A stretch of 64,000 nt of DNA from Saccharophagus sp. K07 (GTDB taxonomy: Bacteria; Pseudomonadota; Gammaproteobacteria; Pseudomonadales; Cellvibrionaceae): the NCBI RefSeq assembly GCF_014336955.1, contig NZ_QRAI01000005.1:186001-250000 (forward strand), in the 5' to 3' direction. Of this stretch, positions 18,078 through 27,699 are shown piece by piece. The notes beneath the pieces are model-generated. The model made no database searches and was not told where the DNA came from. It was given only the letters and a program-made list of their open reading frames with translations. The position numbers and the translations under genes were made by a program. Positions within the stretch are counted from its first letter, which is position 1. Every line of letters begins with the position of its first letter.

Positions 18078-19676
18078 TTATTGCACGCGAGTAACGTCGA
18101 CGTACAAGGTCAGGTTTTGGCCTGGTTGCAGGCGTTTGGACGGATTCACCTGGTTCCACTCGGTGATGTCCGCCACGCGTACTTTGAATTTGCTGGCAAT
18201 CGCGGCCAAGGAGTCACCTTTGCGAACGCGGTAGGCCACCTTGCGGATGGTGCGCTCGCCGCCTGGTGTGGCATGAAACGCCGCAGTTTTCTGCCAGATC
18301 ACCAGCTTTTGCCCCGGGAAGATCTGGCTGTTCTGGGACAGGTTGTTCCACTGGGCGAGCTGTTGTGTCGTCACATCAAATTTGCGTGAGATCACCCATA
18401 GAGAATCGCCAGCCTGGACCCGGTACTCAATCTTGCTGTTGGTCTGAGCTGGGGCATTTTTATTGTCCGCCAGCAGCGCAGGATGACCAGTACTGGGGAC
18501 CATCAGGGTTTGGCCAGCTCGGAGATTGGTGCCCGTCAGGTTATTGATGGTTTGCAGGATGGAAACGGTGGTGCGGTATTGTTGGGCAAGTCCAGAGAGC
18601 GTATCGCCATTCTTGATCTGATGACGATGCCAAACAACGCGCTGCTCCACAGGAACTTCCGCCAACTTCGCCATAAACGCATCCGCTTTATCGCGTGGCA
18701 GCAGCAGGCGATGAGGTCCATCCGGATCGGTTGCCCAGCGATTGAACCCTGGGTTCAGGGCAGCCAGGTCAGCGGTTGAGATGCCTGCCCATTCGGCAGC
18801 TTGGGCCAAATCGATTTGCGAGCCGACGTCGACAGAGACGAAATAGGGTTCATTGGCGATAGGGTAGAAACTCAACCCGTAAATCTCCGGGTTTTGCACC
18901 AGCTCTTTCAGAGCCAGCAGGCGCGGAACATACATTTCCGTTTCTTTGGGCAGCTTCAGCGACCAGTAATCCGTACTTTTTCCGCTCGCCTGATTTTTCT
19001 TGATTGCCCGCTGCACATTGCCGGCGCCACTGTTATAGGCAGCGAGGGCGAGCAGCCAGTCTTTCCCCAGTTGGTTGTAAAGCTGCTCAAGATAGGTCAA
19101 TGCCGCATCAGTCGATGCAGTTACATCCCGTCGGCCGTCATACCACCAGTTCTGCTTAAGGCCGAGCATCTTGCCGGTACCGGGAATCACTTGCCACATG
19201 CCTGCCGCTCTGCCCGATGAATAGGCAAATGGATCAAAAGCACTTTCCACTATGGGCAGCAAGGCCAGTTCCATGGGCATCTGGCGTCTTTCGATTTCTT
19301 CTACCACATAATGCAGATATTTCTCGGCTCGCTCCGATACCCGGGCCATGTAAGAGGGGTGCTTGGAATACCAATCGATTTCCTGCTGAATCCGGCGGTT
19401 GATTTCTGTATCCAGACTAAAACCATCGCGGACCCGGTCCCACAAATTCACACTCACCGGTAACGCAAATTCGGTCAGCTGCTCGGTTTCGTGGATCAGG
19501 CACATATCGAGAGAATCTCGATGCCACTCCGACAGTTCGGGCTTCGCAGGTTGACCTATCAGACGTTTTGGGAATGACAGAATGGAATAGTTTTCACTCG
19601 TAGAGGCGGACTTGTCGAAGTGAGCGCAACCGTATAGCGCCATGCTCATCAATAGTAGGCTGGTCTTTTTTGGCAT
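18078..19676 (-). CDS. mltD: Membrane-bound lytic murein transglycosylase D
   Basis: MltD cleaves the glycan chains of peptidoglycan, forming 1,6-anhydro-muropeptides. The 532-residue lipoprotein has a lipobox ending LYGC (Cys17), an SLT domain around residues 105-245 with the catalytic Glu in LLPIVESAFDP and the motif AYNSGAGNV, and three C-terminal LysM domains (about residues 350-400, 415-465 and 480-530), each with a GDSL/GDTL opening. E. coli MltD has two LysM domains, so this is a longer variant. It acts in the periplasm. It lies upstream of gloB on the same strand, the usual neighbour. Confidence 0.95.
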   Translation of the reverse strand: MPKKTSLLLMSMALYGCAHFDKSASTSENYSILSFPKRLIGQPAKPELSEWHRDSLDMCLIHETEQLTEFALPVSVNLWDRVRDGFSLDTEINRRIQQEIDWYSKHPSYMARVSERAEKYLHYVVEEIERRQMPMELALLPIVESAFDPFAYSSGRAAGMWQVIPGTGKMLGLKQNWWYDGRRDVTASTDAALTYLEQLYNQLGKDWLLALAAYNSGAGNVQRAIKKNQASGKSTDYWSLKLPKETEMYVPRLLALKELVQNPEIYGLSFYPIANEPYFVSVDVGSQIDLAQAAEWAGISTADLAALNPGFNRWATDPDGPHRLLLPRDKADAFMAKLAEVPVEQRVVWHRHQIKNGDTLSGLAQQYRTTVSILQTINNLTGTNLRAGQTLMVPSTGHPALLADNKNAPAQTNSKIEYRVQAGDSLWVISRKFDVTTQQLAQWNNLSQNSQIFPGQKLVIWQKTAAFHATPGGERTIRKVAYRVRKGDSLAAIASKFKVRVADITEWNQVNPSKRLQPGQNLTLYVDVTRVQ

Positions 19677-19772
19677 CTGGGATTCAACGTCGAAGTGCTG
19701 TCACTGATCGGAATTCTGTCCTGGCTCGGATTCTAGCGGAGATAAAAAGATGTGCCCGCTTATATGCGTGAA

Positions 19773-20546
19773 CTAGTAGCGATTTTTCCATTTTCGCAAC
19801 TCGGAAAAGATTAAAAAATAGTCACTTTTCTGCAGGTTAGCTGCTTTTTTCACCGCTTGCTGAACGCTTTGTTCGCGAATACGCAAGAACGGATTGGTTG
19901 CGAGTTCGGTGCCTAGATCGACAGGAATTGTGGGAGTTCCGTTTTGGCGAAGCTGGATCGAGTATTGTTGGCGTTGCTTCAATGCTTGTGAGCTGGGTTC
20001 CACAGCCAAAGCAAAATCGAGGTTCGCCAATGTGTATTCATGAGTGCAATAAATCTGAGTTTGCGGTGGAAGCGAAGCTATGCGTTGTAGAGATGCATAG
20101 AGTTGTTCCATAGTGCCGTCGAACAACCGGCCGCAGCCAGCGGCAAATAGGGTATCGCCGCAAAAGAGGTAGCCCGGCTGTGGCAGATAATAGGAGAGGT
20201 GATCGCGGGTATGGCCCGGCGTTTCCCAGACTAGGATTTGATAAGCACCGATATTGATTTGATCGCCTTCTTTCGCCAGCCGGGTTACGCCGGCAATTTC
20301 AAATGATGGACCTATAACCGGCGCATGAGGATTGGCTGCTTTAACGAGTGGAACTATGCCGGTGACGTGATCCCAGTGGTGGTGGGTGATCAATATGCCG
20401 GAGAGGGTACGCCCCGTGCGTTCCAGGTAATCCAGAACGGGTTTATGATCACCGGGATCGACTACCCAGGTTTCGGTTTCTGTGAGCAGACACCAGACAT
20501 AGTTGTCTTGGTAAATGGGGATAACGTCAATATTCAAAGGGCTCAT
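19773..20546 (-). CDS. gloB: Hydroxyacylglutathione hydrolase (glyoxalase II)
   Basis: GloB hydrolyses S-lactoylglutathione to lactate and glutathione, the second step of methylglyoxal removal. The 257-residue metallo-beta-lactamase-fold protein has the metal motif THHHWDH, further ligands in ETPGHTRDH and CGDTLFAAGCGR, and the C-terminal glutathione-binding part. ATG 20546 starts the family N-terminus (MSPLNIDVIPIYQDNYVW); the frame extends upstream but that stretch has no family sequence. It is divergent from the methyltransferase gene, a conserved arrangement. mgsA, which makes methylglyoxal, is at 44.3 kb. Confidence 0.95.
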   Translation of the reverse strand: MSPLNIDVIPIYQDNYVWCLLTETETWVVDPGDHKPVLDYLERTGRTLSGILITHHHWDHVTGIVPLVKAANPHAPVIGPSFEIAGVTRLAKEGDQINIGAYQILVWETPGHTRDHLSYYLPQPGYLFCGDTLFAAGCGRLFDGTMEQLYASLQRIASLPPQTQIYCTHEYTLANLDFALAVEPSSQALKQRQQYSIQLRQNGTPTIPVDLGTELATNPFLRIREQSVQQAVKKAANLQKSDYFLIFSELRKWKNRY

Positions 20547-20612
20547 TCTGCAACTTGCTCGTTGGGTTTTCGTCCATAATAGAAATCGCTGTCGGAACTG
20601 AGGTGGCCAGAC

Positions 20613-21455
20613 ATGTCTATCCTGCGCAAAAGTCTTTCTTTGATACGCAATCGCCAGCGGGTTCCCGATCTCGATGCCAGTATTGCGGCATTGGAAGAGT
20701 GGTTCGAAACCCCTCTCGGTCACCAGCTGTTGCTCGAAGAGCAGCGTATTCTGGAGAAAGAACTCAGCTGCATGTTTGGCTATCACCTGATGCAATTGAG
20801 CATCAATCGCCGCATCCAGCTCTTTCAGGACAGCCGTATTTGCCACTGTTTCGCCATAGGGGCAGGCTCGCCTGGTCCGGATTCCAATGTGGCAGCTTAC
20901 AGCTCCATGGACTCCTTGCCTCTGGAAGATGAAAGTGTAGACGTCACTATCCTGCATCACGTATTGGAGTTTTCCCATAACCCTCATCAGGTATTACGGG
21001 AAGCCAGTCGAGTTACCATTCCGCGCGGCCACATCATCATCTTCGGCTTCAATCCCATCAGTACTATGGGCATCATCAAGCCCATCGCCCAATTGTTCAG
21101 CAACAGTCCGATCTGGAAACGCAATAGTCTGCGCAAGGGACGAATCAGTGACTGGTTGCAATTCCTTGATTGCAATACACTGCGCACCCAAGACGGCATC
21201 TATAACTTGCCTTTGCAGAACAAGGGGTATCTCGTGTATTCCACGCGGGTCAACCGAATGCTGCAGCGATGGGGCGTTCCTTTCGGCAACTTCTATTGTT
21301 TGATTGCCCGCAAGGAAAGAGCGTGCTTGACGCCGATTCGTCCAGACTGGTCGCGTCAAACCCGTTTCAAAGGTGCCACTAAACAGGCGTTGTCGGCTCG
21401 TTCGGCAGCGCGTCTCGCCTTGATCAAGGGATCAAAGCCAACTCCCGTAAAGTGA
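20613..21455 (+). CDS. SAM-dependent methyltransferase-like protein of the gloB/rnhA locus
   Basis: This 280-residue protein resembles class I methyltransferases in its middle. [34 protein letters not shown] is the motif II-III region of Methyltransf_11 proteins, followed by [12 protein letters not shown]. The usual Gly-rich SAM loop is not obvious: [15 protein letters not shown] stands in its place, so cofactor binding is uncertain. Similar proteins between gloB and rnhA are known in pseudomonads, with no function I recall. ATG 20613 has GAGGTGG upstream. rnhA follows 7 bp after the stop. Confidence 0.8.
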   Translation: MSILRKSLSLIRNRQRVPDLDASIAALEEWFETPLGHQLLLEEQRILEKELSCMFGYHLMQLSINRRIQLFQDSRICHCFAIGAGSPGPDSNVAAYSSMDSLPLEDESVDVTILHHVLEFSHNPHQVLREASRVTIPRGHIIIFGFNPISTMGIIKPIAQLFSNSPIWKRNSLRKGRISDWLQFLDCNTLRTQDGIYNLPLQNKGYLVYSTRVNRMLQRWGVPFGNFYCLIARKERACLTPIRPDWSRQTRFKGATKQALSARSAARLALIKGSKPTPVK

Positions 21456-21462
21456 CCTCGAG

Positions 21463-21924
21463 TTGAAACAAGTCGAAATTTTTACTGACGGTGCCTGCAA
21501 AGGAAACCCGGGCCCGGGCGGCTGGGGCGCATTGTTGCGCTACGGCACGCGCGAAAAAACACTCTATGGTGGCGAGCCGGAGACAACCAACAATCGCATG
21601 GAATTGATGGCGGCCATCCGCGCACTGGCAGCGCTTAAGCAGCCGTGCGAAGTCACCCTGACTACCGATTCCCAATATGTCCGCAAAGGCATAACCGAAT
21701 GGCTGCCGCGTTGGAAGCTCAATCAATGGCGCACCGCTGATAAACAACCCGTCAAAAACCAGGATTTATGGCAGGCTCTGGATGAACAGGTGGCGCGTCA
21801 TAAAGTGCACTGGAAATGGATCAAGGGCCACAGTGGACACAGAGAGAACGAAATCGCCGACCAATTGGCCAACCAAGGTGTAATAGAAGCGAAGAATCAT
21901 GCGACAAATCGTATTGGATACTGA
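21463..21924 (+). CDS. rnhA: Ribonuclease HI
   Basis: RNase HI cuts RNA in RNA:DNA hybrids. The 153-residue enzyme has the catalytic carboxylates in [31 protein letters not shown] and [15 protein letters not shown]. The start is a TTG at 21463 (TTG AAA CAA), needed to keep the first beta-strand intact; no ATG is available nearby. It overlaps dnaQ by 26 bp. In many gammaproteobacteria rnhA and dnaQ are adjacent but divergent; here they run in tandem as in Pseudomonas. Confidence 0.95.
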   Translation: MKQVEIFTDGACKGNPGPGGWGALLRYGTREKTLYGGEPETTNNRMELMAAIRALAALKQPCEVTLTTDSQYVRKGITEWLPRWKLNQWRTADKQPVKNQDLWQALDEQVARHKVHWKWIKGHSGHRENEIADQLANQGVIEAKNHATNRIGY

Positions 21925-22624
21925 AACCACCGGTCTGGAACCGCAGTTGGGACACAGAATCATTGAGATCGGCTGCGTGGAGCTGATCAACCGCCGGCTC
22001 ACTGGCCGGCACTATCACCAATACATCAACCCTGAGAGGGAAGTGGACCAGGGAGCTATTGAAGTCCACGGTATCACCAATGAGTTTCTCGCCGATAAAC
22101 CGAGTTTTGCTGCTATAGCGGATGAGTTCTGGGAATTTATTCGCGGCGCGGAGCTGGTGATTCACAATGCGGGTTTCGATATAGGCTTCCTGAATCATGA
22201 ATTTGCCCGCCTCAACCGCCCCCCGGTAACCAGCGAATGTACAGTGCTGGATACTTTGGCTCTTGCAAGACAAAAGCACCCGGGACAGAAAAACAGCCTG
22301 GATGCCTTGTGTAAACGCTACGGGGTGGATAACTCGCACCGGGATCTGCACGGTGCCTTGTTGGACTCGGAGATTCTGGCCGACGTCTATCTTTTGATGA
22401 CCGGTGGTCAGACAGCGTTGGAATTGGGTAGCGACGCGCCAGACGCCGCCGCTCAGCAGGTGAGCGGGCCAGTTAGCATGGGGCGCATCAGTTCAGACCG
22501 CCGCCCCCTGCGCATTATCTACGCCTCCGCCGAGGAGCTTGAAGCCCATCAAAACAAACTTAAGGCCATCGATAAAGCATCAGGTGGTTCGTGCATTTGG
22601 CTCAAGCAGGAAGCTCAAGCCTAA
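21899..22624 (+). CDS. dnaQ: DNA polymerase III epsilon subunit (3'-5' proofreading exonuclease)
   Basis: Epsilon proofreads newly made DNA within the polymerase III core. The 241-residue DEDDh exonuclease shows ExoI VLDTETTG (residues 5-12), Exo[15 protein letters not shown], and ExoIII with [18 protein letters not shown]. The C-terminal segment after residue 180 is the linker and alpha-binding tail. Its start lies inside rnhA, so translation is probably coupled. A hairpin terminator follows. Confidence 0.96.
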   Translation: MRQIVLDTETTGLEPQLGHRIIEIGCVELINRRLTGRHYHQYINPEREVDQGAIEVHGITNEFLADKPSFAAIADEFWEFIRGAELVIHNAGFDIGFLNHEFARLNRPPVTSECTVLDTLALARQKHPGQKNSLDALCKRYGVDNSHRDLHGALLDSEILADVYLLMTGGQTALELGSDAPDAAAQQVSGPVSMGRISSDRRPLRIIYASAEELEAHQNKLKAIDKASGGSCIWLKQEAQA

Positions 22625-22632
22625 CCTCGCCA

Positions 22633-22656
22633 ACGACCTGCCGCATGGCAGGTCGT
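22633..22656. terminator. Terminator between dnaQ and nhaB
   Basis: ACGACCTGCC (22633-22642), loop GCAT, GGCAGGTCGT (22647-22656): a perfect 10-bp stem between convergent genes, with TCTTCCCCCCTTT after it on the plus strand. Confidence 0.75.
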
Positions 22657-22668
22657 GTCTTCCCCCCT

Positions 22669-24159
22669 TTATAAGAAGAGGCTCACGCACGCCAGGCCAA
22701 CCACGCTCAATGTGATGGTATAGGGTAGGGCCATCAGAACCATTCGACCGTAAGACAGGCGAATCAATGGCGCCAATGCTGAGGTGAGCAAGAATAAGAA
22801 TGCCGCTTGTCCATTAGGCGTGGCGACACTTGGCAGATTAGTGCCAGTGTTGATGGCGATCGCCAGGATATCGAAATGCTTCCGGTCGATCGCTCCCGTA
22901 TCCAGCGCTTCTTTCACTTCGTTGATATATACCGTCGCAACGAACACGTTGTCGCTGATCATCGACAGTATGCCGTTGGCGATAAACAACATGGGCGGTT
23001 GTTGCGCCGTATCCAGGGATAGCACCCATTGAGTAATTGGGGAAAACAGATGCTGGTCATGGATAACGGCAACGACAGCGAAAAAGACAACCAGCAGGGC
23101 GGTGAAGGGCAGGGATTCTTCAAAGGCGCGGCCGATGCGGTGCTCTTCCGTTACCCCGGTAAAGGCCGTCAGCAAGATGATGATCATAAGGCCGATTAGA
23201 CCAACCTCGGCCAGATGCAGTGCGAGACCAATAACCAGAATAACGGCAGCGATGGCTTGAATCACCAAGGCCGCGTTATCCAAATTAGTGCGCCTGCTGC
23301 TCATCTCCCTGTCATAGTCCAGGAGGATCACGCGGACTTTTTCGGGCAAGGTCGCCCCATAGCCAAACAAGCGGAATCGCTCAAGAAATAAGCAGGTTAG
23401 AATTCCTGCGGCTAAACAGGGCATGGAGACCGGGGCAACGTGCATAAAAAACTCTATAAAATCCCAGCCGGCTTTTTCTGCAATCAGCAAGTTCTGCGGT
23501 TCCCCGACCAGCGTACATACGCCCCCTAATGCCGTTCCGACAGCTCCATGCATAATCAGACTGCGCAGAAAACCTCTGAATCGGTCTAAATCAGATCGCT
23601 CCAGCTCTGCCACCATATCGTCGTTATCCGGGTAGTTATCGCCGCCGGTCACCACCTTGTGGTACACCGCGTAAAAGCCCACCGCGACTGAAATCAGTAC
23701 CGCCGTAACAGTCAGCGCATCGAGGAAAGCAGAGAGAAATGCCGCGACCAAGGAGAACAACAATGAGAGCAGTATTTTGGAACGGACCCCTAACATGATC
23801 TTGGTAAAGGACCAGAGCAGAAGATCCTTCATAAAGTAGATGCCTGCAACCATAAACATCAGCAGCAGGATCACTGGAAAGTTGTTGACCACCTCGTGAT
23901 AGACCGAATCGGGAGAGGTCAGCCCTAGCAAGATGGCTTCGAGGGCAAGCAGGCCGCCCGGTTGCAGCGGGTAGCACTTCAGAGCCATGGCCAAGGTGAA
24001 GATGAATTCAATAATCAACAACCATCCGGCTAAAAAGGGGTCGTAGAGAATAACGAAAGGGTTAATGACGAGAAACGCGATGATGGTTTTTTTGTACCAA
24101 AGGGCAGATTTGCCAAGAAAGTTATGCCAGAAGGCCATTGAAAGGGAGGTTGGGGCCAT
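22669..24159 (-). CDS. nhaB: Na+/H+ antiporter NhaB
   Basis: NhaB exports Na+ in exchange for protons across the inner membrane. The 496-residue protein is strongly hydrophobic, with about 12 predicted membrane spans, and begins like the E. coli protein ([26 protein letters not shown]). It contains the family segments [21 protein letters not shown] and [20 protein letters not shown] 24159 is used because GAGGA lies 8 bp upstream; an in-frame start at 24192 is less likely. It is divergent from fimL. Confidence 0.94.
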   Translation of the reverse strand: MAPTSLSMAFWHNFLGKSALWYKKTIIAFLVINPFVILYDPFLAGWLLIIEFIFTLAMALKCYPLQPGGLLALEAILLGLTSPDSVYHEVVNNFPVILLLMFMVAGIYFMKDLLLWSFTKIMLGVRSKILLSLLFSLVAAFLSAFLDALTVTAVLISVAVGFYAVYHKVVTGGDNYPDNDDMVAELERSDLDRFRGFLRSLIMHGAVGTALGGVCTLVGEPQNLLIAEKAGWDFIEFFMHVAPVSMPCLAAGILTCLFLERFRLFGYGATLPEKVRVILLDYDREMSSRRTNLDNAALVIQAIAAVILVIGLALHLAEVGLIGLMIIILLTAFTGVTEEHRIGRAFEESLPFTALLVVFFAVVAVIHDQHLFSPITQWVLSLDTAQQPPMLFIANGILSMISDNVFVATVYINEVKEALDTGAIDRKHFDILAIAINTGTNLPSVATPNGQAAFLFLLTSALAPLIRLSYGRMVLMALPYTITLSVVGLACVSLFL

Positions 24160-24473
24160 GCGCGAGTCCTCGCCGGGGCTTGCCGGCAACAAGTGTGACG
24201 TTATGCAAAGTTTCGCAACTTACTCATATCAAAACAAAATGCAACAGTTTCGCTTTGAAATGGCGCATTGCAGAGTCTAGATACTGCGTCCAGGTTCCGC
24301 TGGCTGCGATGACAAGTCCAAAGTATTTGCTTAAGATGCCCCGATAACTGTGCGAATCTAAAAGAATTTTTTGATCACCGTATTATACTTGTAAGGTTGT
24401 CGGTGTCTCGGGTGCAGGATTCACCAATCAATAACAATGTATCTGCCCGAAAAAATATAGGAAAACCAATGTG
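24160..24473. other. Divergent nhaB-fimL intergenic region
   Basis: These 314 bases hold no gene that I can support. A TATACT at 24384-24389 could be a -10 element for fimL, but no good -35 is spaced to it. No repeat or hairpin stands out. Confidence 0.5.
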
Positions 24474-26183
24474 ATGACGGCGGACTCGGCTAGTTTTCAC
24501 TCCCTCAATGTGATCCGCGACGAACTGGTGGCGACTATCGAACAGGCCGCTCGTGATCTCGAGATGTTTGTTTCCGAGGGGGGCGATCCCAAAAGTTTTC
24601 AATCCTGCATATCCGGTATCAAACAGATCATCGGTATCTTTCGGGTTCTCGAGTTCAAGAGTGCCAGCATGTTGGCGGAAGAGCTTCTCGCCACCGCCTC
24701 GACTATCAAGCCAGGTGAGTCCGGCCCCCTATTCGAAAAGCAGCTGGAGCTCGTCAGCAGCACCTTCTTCGTGCTGTCGCGCTATCTGGAGTATGTTCAG
24801 CAAACAGAGCGCAAATTCCCGGTCTTGCTGATTCCCTACATCAATGAATTACGCAAATTCCGCCGGGAGCCGGTGCTGCCGGAAAGCTTCTTCTTTCAAG
24901 TCAATATCAACTCCAACCCATTACCCCCGCCCACAGATGCTATAGATGTCAGCGACAAAGACTTTATGCCGCTGCTGGTGCGCCTCCGCCATATGTACCA
25001 GCTCGGTCTGCTGGGGGTTTTGCGTGACAAACAGGTCAAAGCATCTCTCGGCCTCATGCGCCGCGCTTTGATTCGCCTGCAACGCCTGGGTAATGACAAG
25101 CCGTTGGCATCCCTGTGGTGGATGGCGAATGTGGCCATTGATGTCATGATCCAACAGCAAATGGAAATGATTGAGCCGCGCAAAATGCTGCTCAGTCGTA
25201 TCGATCGCATCATTCGCCAAGTGCAAAAGGGCGGTCGCTCCTCTTATCAGGCAGCGGCGCCAAAAGGTTTGATCAAAGAACTGCTCTACATCATTTTGTT
25301 GTCGGGCCATCAATCCGACACAGTAAACCGTCTCAAGCAGTTCTTTGGCGTGCGTGCTCTGCCTTACAACGAACGGCTGCTTGCAGCAGAGCGCCAATCC
25401 TTGCGAGGTCCCAGTGCACACACCATCAGCTCTCTGGTGCGAGTGCTTAAGCTTGAGATCAATAACATCAAGAAAGTACTTGAGACAGCAGCCCAGGGCG
25501 TACACATCATCGATGACGTTCCGGGTATGGTCTCAACCCTGACCAAAGTGGCCGAGACCATGGGTGTGGTCGGGCTGGTTGGACCCAGTTCCATTCTTAA
25601 GGAAGAAATCAAACTGGTCAGTCAATGGCGCAACGACCAGGAGGTTTCGGATGACGAACTCCATCGCTGCGCCAAAGTCATGCTGTATATGGAAAGCGCT
25701 GTTGCCGCATTTGAGTTCGACAGACTCGCTGGTGACATGCTGGACACCAGTGATGAATCGCAGAACCAGATCATTGCTCAAAGCGAACTGGCGCAGGCAG
25801 AGCGCATAGTGCTGCAGGAATGTGTCGCGGGCATCTCTCTCACCAAACGCGCAATCACCGCCTATTCGGAATCCAATTTTGATCACGGCCATATCAGCAA
25901 TATCAGCAAAACTCTCAATTCGGTGCGCGGTGGGCTGATTATGTTGAAGCGCCCCAAAGCTGCTTCAGTGGTACAACGCTGCGCCGATTTCGTCGATGAA
26001 GTCCTGATGCAGAGCGAGCATCCGCCGGCACTCAAAGAGCTGCTGGAAACTTTCGCGGATGCGATTATCAGCATCGAATACTTCTTTGACACATCCAACA
26101 TCGCAGCAAAACTGGATGACTCAGTCCTGCAGGTGGCGGAAGAAAGTCTGGCGGCGCTGGGGTACGCCCCGCGCAAATCCTGA
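24474..26183 (+). CDS. fimL: FimL-like regulator of type IV pili and twitching motility
   Basis: This 569-residue protein resembles the N-terminal part of the ChpA chemotaxis-like kinase: a helical Hpt-type region (residues 10-110, with SILNVIRDEL-like start, GIFRVLEFKSASMLAEEL, and PVLLIPYINELRKFRR), but with no kinase or receiver domain. That is the description of FimL in Pseudomonas aeruginosa, which acts with adenylate cyclase CyaB and Vfr to promote twitching. The neighbours nhaB and nudC match that locus as I remember it. I see no phosphorylatable histidine motif. The start is ATG 24474 or the GTG 3 bp before; AGGA is upstream. Its stop overlaps nudC (TGATG). Confidence 0.85.
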   Translation: MTADSASFHSLNVIRDELVATIEQAARDLEMFVSEGGDPKSFQSCISGIKQIIGIFRVLEFKSASMLAEELLATASTIKPGESGPLFEKQLELVSSTFFVLSRYLEYVQQTERKFPVLLIPYINELRKFRREPVLPESFFFQVNINSNPLPPPTDAIDVSDKDFMPLLVRLRHMYQLGLLGVLRDKQVKASLGLMRRALIRLQRLGNDKPLASLWWMANVAIDVMIQQQMEMIEPRKMLLSRIDRIIRQVQKGGRSSYQAAAPKGLIKELLYIILLSGHQSDTVNRLKQFFGVRALPYNERLLAAERQSLRGPSAHTISSLVRVLKLEINNIKKVLETAAQGVHIIDDVPGMVSTLTKVAETMGVVGLVGPSSILKEEIKLVSQWRNDQEVSDDELHRCAKVMLYMESAVAAFEFDRLAGDMLDTSDESQNQIIAQSELAQAERIVLQECVAGISLTKRAITAYSESNFDHGHISNISKTLNSVRGGLIMLKRPKAASVVQRCADFVDEVLMQSEHPPALKELLETFADAIISIEYFFDTSNIAAKLDDSVLQVAEESLAALGYAPRKS

Positions 26184-26998
26184 TGACCCTCGTCCTTGAT
26201 TTCAGTGCGGATCAGTCATTAGCGGATGCAGATTGGGTTGTAGGAATCATTGGCAGCCGCGTGCTGATGCGGCGTGCAGACCAAGCTTTCTTGTTTACTG
26301 TTGCAGGGTTGGGCGAACTGGCAGGGTTAGCCCAAGAGCGTCTATATCTGGGGCGTTGGTGTGGCAAACCCTGTTACGCATTGGTTTTTCCTTCCGAATT
26401 ATCTTTTCCCGACGATTTTCCTCTTTATGCGGGTAGCTTGCGCAGCCAGCTCGGGGTCGCGAGCGACGCACTTTTCTATCTCGCCGGCCGTGCCCAACAG
26501 CTCGCTCATTGGAGCGAATACCACCGCTTTTGCGGCCGCTGTGGAATGCCTACCAAGCTTCAGCTGCATGAGCGTGTTCTTGCCTGTACCCGTTGTGGAG
26601 CTTTGTTCTATCCGCGTATTGCTCCTTGCGTCATTGGAATAGTGGTTCGGGACGATAAGTGCCTCTTGGCTCACAACGCCAATTTTCGTGAAGGCTTGTA
26701 TAGCGCCATTGCCGGTTTTATCGAGCCAGGCGAGACCGCCGAACAGGCATTGTTGCGGGAAATTTACGAAGAGACTGGCATCATTGCGGAGCGGGCAGAA
26801 TACATTTGCAGTCAGCCCTGGCCCTTCCCGAGTCAATTGATGTTGGGTTTTATCGCCCATTACAAATCCGGGGAAATTCGCGTGGACGGTACGGAAATCA
26901 CGGACGCCGGTTGGTTCAGCCCGCACGACATGCCGCAGATCCCACCTCCGCAAACAATTTCCGGTAAACTCATCGACCTTTTCCTTCATCGCACCTAA
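26183..26998 (+). CDS. nudC: NAD-capped RNA hydrolase / NADH pyrophosphatase
   Basis: NudC removes NAD caps from RNA and hydrolyses NADH. The 271-residue protein has the four-cysteine zinc ribbon (CGRCG ... CTRCG), the Nudix box GFIEPGETAEQALLREIYEETG in the C-terminal half, and the NudC signature SQPWPFPSQLMLGF. Length matches E. coli (257) with a slightly longer N-terminus. It begins within the fimL stop (TGATG) and is followed 14 bp later by a membrane protein gene, all one operon. Confidence 0.95.
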   Translation: MTLVLDFSADQSLADADWVVGIIGSRVLMRRADQAFLFTVAGLGELAGLAQERLYLGRWCGKPCYALVFPSELSFPDDFPLYAGSLRSQLGVASDALFYLAGRAQQLAHWSEYHRFCGRCGMPTKLQLHERVLACTRCGALFYPRIAPCVIGIVVRDDKCLLAHNANFREGLYSAIAGFIEPGETAEQALLREIYEETGIIAERAEYICSQPWPFPSQLMLGFIAHYKSGEIRVDGTEITDAGWFSPHDMPQIPPPQTISGKLIDLFLHRT

Positions 26999-27012
26999 GC
27001 GTCAGGTTGAGC

Positions 27013-27675
27013 ATGTTCTATTCCGCAGCCACAATCCTCATCGCCATCTTCGGAGGCCTGCTGCTGTTAATTGCCTTGAGAACCCTTCTTCGTGGTACCT
27101 GGTTCTGGGGGTGGGTGAGGGGAATGAGCGGTGTAGCCTTGATCGCTCTCGCGATACTTTGCGGCTTAGTGGCGCTTGATCTCCGCTCTTATCGGGAAGT
27201 GTTGATCGACAAGCCCGTTGCGACCATCAGCTTTGTCAAAGTGGATGAGCAGGCTTTTGTCGCGACAGTTGCATTAACAGATTCCGGAGTTGCGACTGAC
27301 TATTATTTGCGCGGTGATCAATGGCAGATGGATGCTCGCATCATTCGCTGGAAGGGAATTCTTACGCAGGCAGGAGGGAAGCCGGGCTACAAACTGGAGC
27401 GCATTTCTGGCCGTTATGTCTCTATCGATGACGAGCGTAGCCGCGAGCGCACGGTGCATGCCCTGCGCGATGAGTCTGAGTTTGGTATCGATCTTTGGGC
27501 GTGGGCGTATAAAAACCAGGGAAGTGCACCATTGATCGATGCCGTATACGGCAGCGCCACCTTTGTCCCTATGGCGGATGGAGCGCTTTACGAAGTCGCT
27601 CTATCGCATTCTGGTTTGGTGGCAAAGCCGCTTAACGATGCCGCCAAGCGGGCGGTAAATTCATGGTTTAACTAG
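27013..27675 (+). CDS. Membrane protein of unknown function in the nudC-sohB operon
   Basis: This 220-residue protein has two N-terminal membrane segments (residues ~6-28 and ~36-57), with the rest a soluble domain probably on the periplasmic side (VDEQAFVATVALTDSG ... YYLRGDQWQMDARIIRWKG). I recognise no domain. A similar protein follows nudC in pseudomonads as far as I recall. ATG 27013 is preferred to the TTG 6 bp earlier. Function cannot be assigned. Confidence 0.75.
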   Translation: MFYSAATILIAIFGGLLLLIALRTLLRGTWFWGWVRGMSGVALIALAILCGLVALDLRSYREVLIDKPVATISFVKVDEQAFVATVALTDSGVATDYYLRGDQWQMDARIIRWKGILTQAGGKPGYKLERISGRYVSIDDERSRERTVHALRDESEFGIDLWAWAYKNQGSAPLIDAVYGSATFVPMADGALYEVALSHSGLVAKPLNDAAKRAVNSWFN

Positions 27676-27699
27676 TGCATTAACAAAAGGGGAAACACT

